Shown in pieces: positions 35,147 to 43,545 of a stretch of DNA of 64,000 nt (position 1 is its first letter; each line of letters starts with the position of its first letter). The DNA lies in NCBI RefSeq assembly GCF_001613405.1, contig NZ_BDCH01000035.1, positions 1 to 64,000 on the forward strand, given 5' to 3'. The notes beneath the pieces are model-generated. The model was not told the origin of the DNA. It did no database searches and was given only the letters and a program-made list of their open reading frames with translations. The DNA is from Nocardia crassostreae. GTDB taxonomy: Bacteria; Actinomycetota; Actinomycetes; Mycobacteriales; Mycobacteriaceae. The position numbers were made by a program, and so were the translations under genes.

Positions 35147-35684
35147 ACGACGGAAACCGATCCTGCTCGCCCTGGTGGCGCTGCTGCTCGGCGCGGCGGC
35201 GGGCGCTGGCGCGGGCCTGCGCTGGGACGACTGGTCCGCCGAGCCCAGCTACCGATCGATTACCACCAAACCGCTCATGTCCTACGGCATGTGCGCCGAA
35301 CGCCGCCAACCGGATCCGGCCACCGCGACCATTACCGTGCTGTTCTCGACCGCCTTCGGCACCACCATCCGCGATCGCCGCGTCGAGATCCGCGCGCAGC
35401 GCCATCCCGAATACGGCTGGATCGTGTGGGCCGAACTCGTGCACTCGCGCTCCGATCAGGACCAACTCTGGCTGGCCTGGAGCTACACCCGCGATCCGCA
35501 GGACGACGCCACCTGGCGCGACTGCACCCAGCCCCTCGCCGACGGCCGTGCCACCCCCGCCATCCACACCTATGACGACAATGGCCGCGCCCGCTGGTTC
35601 CAGGCCTGCGGCCGGGTCCCGCCGCACGACCGCGGACCGCGCACCTCCGGCGTGTTCTGCACCGAGTGGGGCCGCCCCACCTGA
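35139..35684 (+). CDS. Membrane-anchored outer-domain protein, paralogue of the preceding C-terminus
   Basis: 181 residues from ATG 35139. N-terminal anchor or signal helix (ILLALVALLLGAAAGAGAGL), then an outer domain that shares with the preceding protein the order Trp-rich strand (YGWIVWAEL), DDA…W…C (TWRDCTQPL), an ARWFQACGRVP block and a final FCTEWGRP. It lacks the helix-turn-helix part. An 8-bp overlap implies co-translation with the upstream gene. Not recognised. Confidence 0.6.
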   Translation: MTERRKPILLALVALLLGAAAGAGAGLRWDDWSAEPSYRSITTKPLMSYGMCAERRQPDPATATITVLFSTAFGTTIRDRRVEIRAQRHPEYGWIVWAELVHSRSDQDQLWLAWSYTRDPQDDATWRDCTQPLADGRATPAIHTYDDNGRARWFQACGRVPPHDRGPRTSGVFCTEWGRPT

Positions 35685-35741
35685 TCGCGGTGAGCTGCCG
35701 GATTTGCCCAGGCCGCTGACTGGGCATCGCCCGGCAACCAC

Positions 35742-35747
35742 TACGAT
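35742..35747 (+). promoter_or_regulatory. Candidate leaderless promoter of hisA
   Basis: TACGAT ends 6 nt before the hisA GTG at 35754. The second his block, cut off from hisDCBH by opposing genes, needs its own promoter, and this is the best match. Confidence 0.45.
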
Positions 35748-35753
35748 GCTTCC

Positions 35754-36485
35754 GTGAGTCTTGTGCTGCTACCTGCTGTCGATGTCGCCAATGGAGAGGC
35801 TGTTCGCCTCGTTCAAGGCGAGGCTGGAAGCGAGACCAGCTACGGTTCGCCGCGCGATGCCGCGCTGGCCTGGCAGCACGACGGGGCCGAGTGGGTCCAT
35901 CTGGTCGATCTCGACGCCGCGTTCGGCAAGGGTTCGAATCGCGAGTTGCTGGCGCAGGTGATCGGCGAACTCGATGTGAAGGTGGAGTTGTCCGGCGGCA
36001 TTCGCGATGACGAATCGCTGAAGGCCGCCCTGGCCACCGGCTGCGCGCGGGTGAACCTGGGCACCGCCGCCATCGAGGATCCGGAATGGTGCCGCCGCGC
36101 CATCGGCGAATACGGCGACCGGATCGCGGTCGGTATGGATGTGAAGCTCATCGACGGTGAGTGGCGGTTGCGCGGGCGCGGCTGGGTCACCGACGGCGGG
36201 GATCTGTGGGAGACCCTGGAACGCCTGGAGCGGGACGGCTGCTCGCGCTACGTGGTCACCGACGTCACCAAGGACGGCACCCTGTCCGGCCCCAATCTGG
36301 ACCTGCTGACCGAGGTCGCCAATGCCACCGATGCGCCGGTGATCGCCTCCGGCGGCATCTCCGCGCTCGACGATCTGCGCGCCATCGCGACGCTGGTCCC
36401 GGAGGGCGTGGAGGGCGCGATCATTGGAAAGGCCCTGTACGCGGGCCGGTTCACCCTGGCCGAAGCTCTCGCAGCGGTTCGATAG
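35754..36485 (+). CDS. priA: Phosphoribosyl isomerase A (HisA/PriA, probably also TrpF)
   Basis: 243 residues from GTG 35754. Isomerises ProFAR to PRFAR in histidine synthesis. The residues known to let M. tuberculosis PriA also isomerise phosphoribosyl anthranilate are all present with an offset of one: D10, R18, R84, R142 and W144 (GRGW), D129 and D174. Because the trp cluster in this window lacks trpF, dual HisA/TrpF activity is inferred. TAG stop. Five bases separate it from impA. Confidence 0.95.
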   Translation: MSLVLLPAVDVANGEAVRLVQGEAGSETSYGSPRDAALAWQHDGAEWVHLVDLDAAFGKGSNRELLAQVIGELDVKVELSGGIRDDESLKAALATGCARVNLGTAAIEDPEWCRRAIGEYGDRIAVGMDVKLIDGEWRLRGRGWVTDGGDLWETLERLERDGCSRYVVTDVTKDGTLSGPNLDLLTEVANATDAPVIASGGISALDDLRAIATLVPEGVEGAIIGKALYAGRFTLAEALAAVR

Positions 36486-36490
36486 CGACA

Positions 36491-37309
36491 ATGGCCGCCG
36501 AACTCGCCGAGCTGCTCGAAATCGCCAGTGGTCTGCTCGACGACGCCGCACCACGATTCGTGGAGGGCATCGGTGCGCCGAGCGCGGTTCAGAAGGGGCG
36601 CAACGACTTCGCCACCGAACTGGACCTGGAACTCGAACGCACCCTGTCCGCGCGGCTGCACGAGCGCACCGGATTCCCGGTGCACGGTGAGGAATTCGGC
36701 GGCCCCCAGCTCACCTCCGGCACCGCCTGGGTGCTGGACCCCATCGACGGCACCTTCAATTATTCGGCGGGACACCTGCTTTCGGGCATGCTGCTGGCCT
36801 TGGTCCGCGACGGCGTCCCGGTGCTCGGCCTGACCTGGCTGCCCGGCCTGAACCAGCGCTACGCCGCCGTCGCCGAGGGCCCGATGTATCTGAACGGGCA
36901 GCTCATGCGGCCGCTGGAGCAAGCCAAGCTGTCGGACTCCATGATCGGCTTCGGCTCGTTCAATATCGATGGCGCGGGCCGAATTCCGGGCATCTTCCGA
37001 TTCAACCTGCTGGGTGCGCTCAGCCGCCTGTCCGGCCGGGTCCGTATGCACGGCTCCACCGGAATCGACCTGGCGTTCTCCGCATCCGGCGTACTGGGTG
37101 GGGCCGTGGTCTTCGGCCACCACCCCTGGGACAATGCCGCGGGCGTGGCCCTGGTGCGCGCCGCGGGCGGCGTCGTCACCGATCTGCTGGGCCGGGACTG
37201 GACCATCGAATCCGGTTCGGTGCTGGCCGCCGCCCCCGGCGTGCACGAGGAACTACTGGACCTGATCAGCGAGACCGCCGATCACGTCCGAGGAGAGGTA
37301 GAGCAATGA
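36491..37309 (+). CDS. impA: Inositol monophosphatase-family phosphatase
   Basis: 272 residues from ATG 36491. The Mg-dependent IMPase motifs are present: GEEF (first metal Glu), WVLDPIDGTFNYSAG (metal Asp pair) and HHPWDNAAGVALVRAAGG (late Asp). Members cleave inositol-1-phosphate or, as HisN, histidinol phosphate. Its place between hisA and hisF matches impA of M. tuberculosis. Whether it supplies the missing histidinol-phosphatase step cannot be read from sequence. ATGA overlap with hisF. Confidence 0.9.
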   Translation: MAAELAELLEIASGLLDDAAPRFVEGIGAPSAVQKGRNDFATELDLELERTLSARLHERTGFPVHGEEFGGPQLTSGTAWVLDPIDGTFNYSAGHLLSGMLLALVRDGVPVLGLTWLPGLNQRYAAVAEGPMYLNGQLMRPLEQAKLSDSMIGFGSFNIDGAGRIPGIFRFNLLGALSRLSGRVRMHGSTGIDLAFSASGVLGGAVVFGHHPWDNAAGVALVRAAGGVVTDLLGRDWTIESGSVLAAAPGVHEELLDLISETADHVRGEVEQ

Positions 37310-38079
37310 CATTGGCAGTGCGTGTGATCCCCTGCCTGGACGTCGACGCCGGCCGCGTGGTCAAGGGCGTCAACTTCGAAAACCTCCGCGACGCGGGCGA
37401 TCCCGTGGAATTGGCCGCCGCCTACGACGCCCAGGGCGCCGACGAACTCACCTTCCTCGACGTCACCGCCTCCACCGGCGACCGCGGCACCATGATCGAT
37501 GTGGTGACCCGCACCGCCGAGCAGATCTTCATCCCGCTCACCGTGGGCGGCGGCGTCCGCACCGTCGAGGATGTGGACCGCCTGCTGCGCGCCGGGGCCG
37601 ACAAGGTGTCGGTCAATACGGCCGCCATTGCCAATCCCGACATCCTGCGCGCCATGTCGGAGCGCTTCGGCTCCCAGTGCATCGTGCTCTCGGTGGACGC
37701 CCGCACCGTGCCCGAGGGCTCGGACCCCACGCCCTCGGGCTGGGAGGTCACCACCCACGGCGGTAAGCGCGGCACCGGCATCGACGCCGTCGAATGGGCC
37801 GTCCGCGGCGCCGAACTCGGCGTCGGCGAGATCCTGCTCAACTCCATGGACGCCGACGGCACCAAGGCCGGTTTCGATCTGCCCATGATCCGCGCCGTGC
37901 GCGCCGCCGTCTCCGTGCCCGTCATCGCCTCCGGCGGCGCGGGCAAGGTCGGCGACTTCGCTCCGGCCGTGCAGGCCGGGGCCGACGCCGTGCTCGCCGC
38001 CAGCGTCTTCCACTTCGGCGACCTCACCATCGGGCAGGTCAAGGACGCCATGCGCGGCGAAGGTATCGTGGTTCGGTGA
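37306..38079 (+). CDS. hisF: Imidazole glycerol phosphate synthase, cyclase subunit
   Basis: 257 residues. TIM barrel that closes the imidazole ring using ammonia from HisH and releases AICAR. Catalytic D11 is in IPCLDVDAGRVVKGV and the second Asp in LLNSMDADGTKAGFD; LTVGGGVRT and VIASGGAGKV bind the two phosphates. Length is standard. It overlaps impA before and hisI after by 4 bp. Confidence 0.97.
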   Translation: MTLAVRVIPCLDVDAGRVVKGVNFENLRDAGDPVELAAAYDAQGADELTFLDVTASTGDRGTMIDVVTRTAEQIFIPLTVGGGVRTVEDVDRLLRAGADKVSVNTAAIANPDILRAMSERFGSQCIVLSVDARTVPEGSDPTPSGWEVTTHGGKRGTGIDAVEWAVRGAELGVGEILLNSMDADGTKAGFDLPMIRAVRAAVSVPVIASGGAGKVGDFAPAVQAGADAVLAASVFHFGDLTIGQVKDAMRGEGIVVR

Positions 38080-38444
38080 GTCTCGATCCCGCTGTCGCCG
38101 CCCGCCTCAAGCGCAACTCCGACGGGCTGTTCGCCGCCATCGCGCAGGAGAAGTCCAGCGGCGATGTGCTCATGATGGCCTGGATGGACGACGAGGCCCT
38201 GGCCCGCACCCTGGAAACCCGCAAGGGCACCTACTATTCGCGGTCGCGGCAGCAGTACTGGGTGAAGGGGGAGACCTCCGGCCACACCCAGTACGTGCAC
38301 GAGGTGCGCCTCGACTGTGACGGTGACACCGTGCTGCTCATCGTGGATCAGGAAGGGGCGGCGTGCCATACGGGCACGCACACCTGCTTCGACACCAATG
38401 TGCTGCTCGCGCAGGGTGATCAGCTGCTCGGCGAAGAGGGCTGA
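38076..38444 (+). CDS. hisI: Phosphoribosyl-AMP cyclohydrolase
   Basis: 122 residues from GTG 38076. Opens the adenine ring of phosphoribosyl-AMP. The zinc/Mg motifs are intact: QYWVKGETSGHTQ, LDCDGDTVLL and GAACHTGTHTCFD. It is the separate HisI; no hisE (pyrophosphohydrolase) is in this window. Last gene of the second his block, convergent with a MarR gene 27 bp away. Confidence 0.96.
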   Translation: MSLDPAVAARLKRNSDGLFAAIAQEKSSGDVLMMAWMDDEALARTLETRKGTYYSRSRQQYWVKGETSGHTQYVHEVRLDCDGDTVLLIVDQEGAACHTGTHTCFDTNVLLAQGDQLLGEEG

Positions 38445-38471
38445 GCGGCAATCGCTTTCGGATCGGCGCGG

Positions 38472-38984
38472 TTACTCGCCGTTGTCGATCTCGAGGTGGC
38501 TGACGGGTCGGCCGGAGCGGCCGAGGCCGCGCCCCATGCCTTTTTCCAACTGCGCCACCAGGATTTCGCCGAGCTCGAGCAATTGTTTGGTTTGCTCTTT
38601 GTCCAAGCCGTCGAATACCAAGCCGTGCACGCACTCCAGATAGCCGGGGGAGGCCTCGGTGACCTTGCGGAATCCGGCATCGGTGAGCACGGCCTGGGCG
38701 CCGCGGCGACCGGAAATGGACACGCGCTCGGCCCAGCCGAGGCGTTCGAGTTTGGAAACGACGTGTGACAGGCGCGATAGCGATGCATTTGCCTTTTGCG
38801 CAAGCTCACTCAGTTGCAACTGGTGGCCCGGTTCTTCGGACAGCAGGGTCATCACGAAGTATTCGAAATGGGTAATCCCGGACTCACGTTGCAGTTGGGT
38901 GTCCAGTGCGGCGGGCAAGCGGGTCATCAACGCTATGACGGTACGCCAATCTCGCTGTTCAATGGGATTCAACCACTTGGTCAC
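38472..38984 (-). CDS. MarR-family transcriptional regulator
   Basis: 170 residues. Winged helix with THFEYFVMTLLSEEPGHQLQLSELAQKANASLSRLSHVVSKLERLGW and wing RVSISGRRGAQAVLTDAG. The target is unknown; no divergent partner is close, as the next gene lies 170 bp away on the same strand. The 169-bp upstream gap contains its promoter region and nothing else recognised. Confidence 0.85.
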   Translation of the reverse strand: MTKWLNPIEQRDWRTVIALMTRLPAALDTQLQRESGITHFEYFVMTLLSEEPGHQLQLSELAQKANASLSRLSHVVSKLERLGWAERVSISGRRGAQAVLTDAGFRKVTEASPGYLECVHGLVFDGLDKEQTKQLLELGEILVAQLEKGMGRGLGRSGRPVSHLEIDNGE

Positions 38985-39153
38985 CGTGCCAGCCCTCTCG
39001 TAGAAGCCAAGTGACGAGTTGTGCCAGCCAGACCGGCAGCTAGCGAAGCATCAACACAAAGTCACCCGCACGTCAAAGTTTGCCACGATTTCGCTCGTCC
39101 GTCACGGCGTTCCTGAATGACGTGACATCGATCACGCGTGTCGCGTGCGCGAA

Positions 39154-39768
39154 TCAGCGCTCCACGGTGCTGGACGGTGGGCTCGGATTTTCCGGCGACA
39201 CGCCTGGCTTTTCCTGCCGCACCCGCTGCTTCTCGGCACGATGCTTGCGAATCCGGCTGCGCACCAAGAGAAATGCCACCAACAAGAACACCACCGCGGC
39301 CACGATCACGCCCACCAGCGTGGCCCCGCGGAAGGCCGGTGCGTCGACATCCAGAATGCGTTCACCGGCGTGTGCGGCATTGGAGTTGCCCACCACGATG
39401 GCCAGTGTCATCAAATTCGGGACGGCCACAATGATGGCGAGCACCGCCGCGGCGCCCGCAATAAACGGACCGCCCCGTTTTCGCCAACTGAGCCCCGCGA
39501 GCAACAACAAGAAAAGTGGGACCGCCGTACAAACAACGCCGATGACCAATCCGTACCAAATGCCCTTGGAGAAACTCCCGCTCACCATCTCGGCAATCCG
39601 CTGCGCCCACCACCGCGGAATGAACGCCGCCAGGATCAGATACGCCACCCACACCACCAACGCCAGCACCACCAGCGCGATGATCCGATTGCGCCACGTG
39701 ACGAACGACGAACCCTTGCGCTCCGGCGCATCCCCGCTGGGCACAGTCTCCGAGCCAGGCGTAGTCAT
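39154..39768 (-). CDS. Four-helix membrane protein of unknown function
   Basis: 204 residues from ATG 39768. Four hydrophobic helices: IIALVVLALVVWVAYLILAAF, WYGLVIGVVCTAVPLFLLLL, FIAGAAAVLAIIVAVPNLM and TLVGVIVAAVVFLLVAFLL. The C-terminal tail is basic, then Pro/Ser-rich. No family recognised with confidence. It follows the peroxiredoxin gene on the same strand, 51 bp downstream. Confidence 0.6.
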   Translation of the reverse strand: MTTPGSETVPSGDAPERKGSSFVTWRNRIIALVVLALVVWVAYLILAAFIPRWWAQRIAEMVSGSFSKGIWYGLVIGVVCTAVPLFLLLLAGLSWRKRGGPFIAGAAAVLAIIVAVPNLMTLAIVVGNSNAAHAGERILDVDAPAFRGATLVGVIVAAVVFLLVAFLLVRSRIRKHRAEKQRVRQEKPGVSPENPSPPSSTVER

Positions 39769-39819
39769 AGCCCCAGCGTATGCCCGCACCCCCAGCGCGC
39801 CGGGGAGCGCCACTCCGGA

Positions 39820-40278
39820 CTAACCACGCGAGCGCAAGAACTCCAGGGCGTCGTCGGCGTGCACAGTGGCGCGCAGTTCGCTGTTGATGACCTTGACGAC
39901 GGTGCGGTCGGTGTCGATGACGAAGGTGGTGCGCTTGACCGGGGCCAGGACCCCGAGCAGGCCGCGCTTGACGCCGAATTCGGCCGCCACCGTGCCGCCG
40001 ACATCGGAGAGCACCGGGTAGTCCAGGGCCTGCTTCTCCGCGAAGCCGGACTGCACCGCGACCGAATCGGTGCTGATGCCCACGCAGGTCGCGCCCGCCT
40101 CCTTGAATTCGCTTGCCAGATCGCGGAAGTGGCACGCCTCGGCGGTGCACACCGGGGTGTTCGCGGCCGGGTAGAAGAACAGCACCACGGGGCCGTCGGC
40201 CAGGAGGGATTCCAGGGAGCGCGGGGTGCCGGATTGATCGGGAAGCTCGAAATTCGGAGCGAGCTGGCCTGCCTTCAT
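39820..40278 (-). CDS. bcp: Thiol peroxidase of the BCP/PrxQ type
   Basis: 152 residues from ATG 40278. Reduces peroxides with a Cys thiol. The active-site stretch FFYPAANTPVCTAEAC contains the peroxidatic C44 and a likely resolving C49 five residues on, the atypical PrxQ pattern. LSDVGGTVAAEFGV and TFVIDTDRTV complete the fold. A bcp-type gene is also found between hisI and trpE in M. tuberculosis, which supports the synteny. Confidence 0.92.
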   Translation of the reverse strand: MKAGQLAPNFELPDQSGTPRSLESLLADGPVVLFFYPAANTPVCTAEACHFRDLASEFKEAGATCVGISTDSVAVQSGFAEKQALDYPVLSDVGGTVAAEFGVKRGLLGVLAPVKRTTFVIDTDRTVVKVINSELRATVHADDALEFLRSRG

Positions 40279-40350
40279 GAACCGAACCCTACGGTACGGG
40301 GGTCCGAGCGCTCGGTGCTCGGACACCCGGTGCCGTGCTGCGGCCTGCGC

Positions 40351-40659
40351 TCAGACGCCGATGAGAGCGGCGACTTCCGGGTTCTTGATCTCCATGACAT
40401 CGAGGATGCCGTGGGCCCGCAGGAACGGCTTGAGTTCCTTGATGCGGTCGGTGTGCTCGGCGTACTCGTCCGGGAAGCTGCGCGGGTCGAGCGCCTCGAG
40501 GGCCTTCACATACGTGACGAAAGAGGCGATGGCACTGTGCTTACCGCCCTGCTGGTTCATATTCATCATCCGCGGCGGCTGACCGGGCATCGAGCCCTGG
40601 CCGACCTGCGGAGCTGCGTGCCGTGGGCCCTCCGGTGCGACCGGTTGCGAGGGGTACAT
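40351..40659 (-). CDS. Small protein of unknown function (102 aa)
   Basis: 102 residues. Pro/Gln/Met-rich N-terminus (about 1-40) then a compact helical part, SAIASFVTYVKALEALDPRS…YAEHTDRIKELKPFLRAHG. No membrane segment, no family recognised. It is divergent from trpE; the 170-bp gap between them carries both promoters. Confidence 0.5.
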   Translation of the reverse strand: MYPSQPVAPEGPRHAAPQVGQGSMPGQPPRMMNMNQQGGKHSAIASFVTYVKALEALDPRSFPDEYAEHTDRIKELKPFLRAHGILDVMEIKNPEVAALIGV

Positions 40660-40829
40660 CTGTGTTGAACTCCTCTCGTAGGGGGGAACCGCGTGCGAAC
40701 TCTACTTTCTGCCGGAGCAGATTGCCGCGAGTGTAGTGATGACCGCATCGTGTATTCGCGGCCGGTCGGTCCTCGGCTGGGACGAGGCGCGATTATTATC
40801 CCGGTTGCCGGGCCTGGAATGATGGGTGA

Positions 40830-42374
40830 ATGCACGGCGCCTCGAACGACACCACTACCTCCCGTGAACAGTTCCGGGAACTCGCCGCAGATCACCGGGT
40901 CGTTCCGGTGATTCGAAAGGTGTTGGCGGACTCGGAGACTCCGCTGTCGGCCTACCGCAAACTCGGTGCGGACCGGGCCGGAACCTTCCTGCTGGAGTCC
41001 GCGGAGAACGGGCGATCGTGGTCGCGATGGTCGTTCATCGGGGCGGGCAGCCCGACCGCGCTGAGCGTGGTGGACGGGCAGGCGGCCTGGCTCGGGCAGA
41101 CTCCGGCGGACGCGCCGTCCGGGGGCGATCCGCTGGCGGCGCTGCGGGAAACCCTGCAGGTGCTGCGGACCGAGAGGCTGCCGGGGCTGCCCCCGCTGAC
41201 CGGCGGCATGGTCGGATATCTCGGCTACGACGCGGTGCGGCGGATGGAACGCCTGCCCGCGATCGCCACCGACGATCTGCGACTGCCGGAAATGGTGCTG
41301 CTGCTGGCCACCGATCTGGCCGCCTTCGACCACCACGAGGGCGCGATCACCCTCATCGCCAATGCGGTGAACTGGAACGGCACCGACGAGCGCGTCGACG
41401 AGGCCTACGACGATGCCGTGGCGCGTCTGGACCGCATGACCGAGGCCCTCGCGGCACCCGCCGAATCCACCGTCTCGGTCTTCGATCGCCCCGAACCCGA
41501 CTTCCGCCGCCAGCGCACCTCCGACGAATTCGGTGCGGGCGTGCGGCGTCTGGTCAAGGAGATCGAAGCGGGCGAAGCCTTCCAGGTGGTGCTCTCGCAG
41601 CGCTTCGAAATGGAGTACGGCGGCACCCCGATCGACCTCTACCGCATGCTGCGCGCCTCCAACCCGAGCCCGTACATGTACCTCATGCACATTCCGGACG
41701 GCGAGGGCGGCACCGCGTTCTCCATTGTCGGCTCCAGCCCGGAATCCCTGGTCACGGTGAAGGACGGCGTGGCCACCACGCACCCGATCGCCGGAACCCG
41801 CTGGCGCGGCGCCACCGAGGAGGACGACCTCCTCCTCGAGAAGGGCCTGCTCGCCGACGAGAAGGAGAACGCCGAGCACCTCATGCTCGTCGACCTCGGC
41901 CGCAACGACCTCGGCCGAGTCTGCGAACCCGGCACCGTGCGCGTCACCGAGTACCGCCATATCGAGCGCTACTCCCACGTCATGCACCTGGTCTCCACGG
42001 TGTCCGGCCGCCTCGCCCCCGGCAAGGTCGCCCTCGACGCCGTGAACGCCTGCTTCCCCGCGGGCACCCTCTCCGGCGCACCCAAGGTCCGCGCCATGGA
42101 ACTCATCGAGGAACTCGAACCCACCCGCCGCGGCATCTACGGCGGCGTGGTCGGCTACCTCGACTTCGCGGGCGACGCCGACACCGCCATCTGCATCCGC
42201 ACCGCCCTGCTCAAGGACGGCACCGCCTACGTCCAGGCGGGCGCGGGCGTGGTCGCCGACTCCGATCCGGACTACGAGGACGTCGAATCCCGCAACAAGG
42301 CCATGGCCGTCCTCAAAGCGATAGCCGCCGCCGAAACGGTGCGCGCCTACCGCCCGAACGGCACCGGGCAATGA
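40830..42374 (+). CDS. trpE: Anthranilate synthase component I
   Basis: 514 residues. Makes anthranilate from chorismate with ammonia from a TrpG/PabA glutaminase (not in this window). The N-terminal LLES motif (TFLLESAENG) that binds feedback tryptophan is present. The chorismate domain has FQVVLSQRFE, SIVGSSPESLV, PIAGTRWRG, EHLMLVDLGRNDLGRV and PAGTLSGAPKVRAMELI. No Trp-rich leader peptide was found upstream. Its stop overlaps the next start (ATGA). Confidence 0.97.
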   Translation: MHGASNDTTTSREQFRELAADHRVVPVIRKVLADSETPLSAYRKLGADRAGTFLLESAENGRSWSRWSFIGAGSPTALSVVDGQAAWLGQTPADAPSGGDPLAALRETLQVLRTERLPGLPPLTGGMVGYLGYDAVRRMERLPAIATDDLRLPEMVLLLATDLAAFDHHEGAITLIANAVNWNGTDERVDEAYDDAVARLDRMTEALAAPAESTVSVFDRPEPDFRRQRTSDEFGAGVRRLVKEIEAGEAFQVVLSQRFEMEYGGTPIDLYRMLRASNPSPYMYLMHIPDGEGGTAFSIVGSSPESLVTVKDGVATTHPIAGTRWRGATEEDDLLLEKGLLADEKENAEHLMLVDLGRNDLGRVCEPGTVRVTEYRHIERYSHVMHLVSTVSGRLAPGKVALDAVNACFPAGTLSGAPKVRAMELIEELEPTRRGIYGGVVGYLDFAGDADTAICIRTALLKDGTAYVQAGAGVVADSDPDYEDVESRNKAMAVLKAIAAAETVRAYRPNGTGQ

Positions 42375-43396
42375 CCGACCCCGACCCGCAACGACCGCCG
42401 GACGGCACGGGCGCCGTGCCACCGGAAGCCGCCGGGCCACCCGACTCCGCTGCGGCGCACGATGATTTGCGAGCCCTCGGCGACAATGCCACCGCCACCG
42501 ACTCGGACGCGGTGACCCGCGCGGAGTCGGCTGCGATCGGCGAGCGCATGCGACCCGGCGAGGGCGCTCTCGATACTCCGCCGGGTGCGAACCCGCGGCC
42601 GGAATCGAGTGGCGACGCGGCGCGAATCGCGGCGGCCGCCATCGAAGCCGATGCCGCCGAAGCCACGGTGCAGACCGGCGCGGCGCCTGCGCGGCGTAGA
42701 CCCATCGGAGCGGTTGTCCTGCTCACCGCGGCGGCCGTACTGCTGTGGGTGGCGTCGCGGATGACGTGGGTGCGGCTCGAGGTCACCAGCGAACTCGGGC
42801 CGCCGCGCACCGTGGATCTGAACGGCGGGACCTGGTTCGGGGCGCTGACGCCGCTGGCCCTCGCGCTGCTGGCCACCATCGCGGCCGTTTTCGCCGCCCG
42901 GGGCTGGCTGCGTCGGCTGCTCGGCGTCGTGGTGGCCGTGCTGGCCGCCGTTGAGGCGGTGCCCGCCTACGCGCTGCTCCGGGAGGCCGGGAAGACCGGC
43001 GAGCGCGCCGCACGGCTGGCCGAATTACGCACCTGGGAACATGCCGGGGAGGTTGACACCTTCACCCTCCCCGCCGTCCTGACGTTGCTCGGGGCGGTTG
43101 CCGCCTTCACCGCCGGTGTGTTGCTGACCCGCATGCCCGCGGACTCCGCCCGCATGTCCGGAAAGTACGACAATCCGGTCTTCCGGAAGGCCGAGGCGGC
43201 CGAACAGGTTGCCGAACATCACGCGGTCGGAAGAGCGGCGGAATCCGGGTCACAGCGGGCCGCGGGCGAGCCGCTGTCGGGCCGCGTGCTGTGGGACGCC
43301 CTGGATGCCGGTGCGGATCCCACCGACGATGAAACCAATACCCCTGCCGCGCACGATGATCCAGGTAGCGGGGAAGCGGGCCGCAAAACCCGCTGA
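42371..43396 (+). CDS. Tryptophan-operon associated membrane protein (TIGR02234-like)
   Basis: 341 residues. A long polar N-terminus (about 1-105, unusually extended) precedes four membrane helices: PIGAVVLLTAAAVLLWVA, LTPLALALLATIAAVFA, LLGVVVAVLAAVEAVPAY and FTLPAVLTLLGAVAAFTAGVLL. RMTWVRLEV between the first two fits the Trp_oprn_chp family found between trpE and trpC in Mycobacteriales. Function unknown; co-translation with trpE through ATGA suggests a link to tryptophan or anthranilate. Confidence 0.82.
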   Translation: MTDPDPQRPPDGTGAVPPEAAGPPDSAAAHDDLRALGDNATATDSDAVTRAESAAIGERMRPGEGALDTPPGANPRPESSGDAARIAAAAIEADAAEATVQTGAAPARRRPIGAVVLLTAAAVLLWVASRMTWVRLEVTSELGPPRTVDLNGGTWFGALTPLALALLATIAAVFAARGWLRRLLGVVVAVLAAVEAVPAYALLREAGKTGERAARLAELRTWEHAGEVDTFTLPAVLTLLGAVAAFTAGVLLTRMPADSARMSGKYDNPVFRKAEAAEQVAEHHAVGRAAESGSQRAAGEPLSGRVLWDALDAGADPTDDETNTPAAHDDPGSGEAGRKTR

Positions 43397-43432
43397 ACAG
43401 GGGGCGAGACCGCGATGGAAGCATCTTCCAGC

Positions 43433-43450
43433 CCCGCCGTCAACGGCGGG
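43433..43450 (+). terminator. Hairpin after the trpE block
   Basis: CCCGCCGT and ACGGCGGG form a tight inverted repeat 36 bases after the stop, followed by a U-richer stretch (ATTTACTCTTTAT). It could end the trpE transcript or attenuate entry into trpCBA. Confidence 0.5.
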
Positions 43451-43490
43451 AACATAGCCATTTACTCTTTATCAGCATCGGTGAGACAGC

Positions 43491-43519
43491 GCCTGGGGGG
43501 ACTCTCAGGCAGCGAGTCC
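43491..43519 (+). promoter_or_regulatory. Alternative hairpins in the trpC leader
   Basis: GCCTG (43491-43495) can pair with CAGGC (43506-43510), while GGACTC (43499-43504) can pair with GAGTCC (43514-43519). The two hairpins exclude each other and lie 26 nt before the trpC ATG, just upstream of its AAAGGA ribosome site. A regulatory role is inferred only. Confidence 0.35.
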
Positions 43520-43545
43520 GTCTCCCCAGAAAGGATTCGAGCCAG

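Noticed and set aside
29201..35753. Mobile element as cause of the his operon split
   Set aside because: No integrase, transposase, tRNA site or flanking direct repeat was found, so I describe it only as an accessory block.
40660..40829. Trp-rich leader peptide before trpE
   Set aside because: No short frame with clustered TGG codons and a ribosome site is present.
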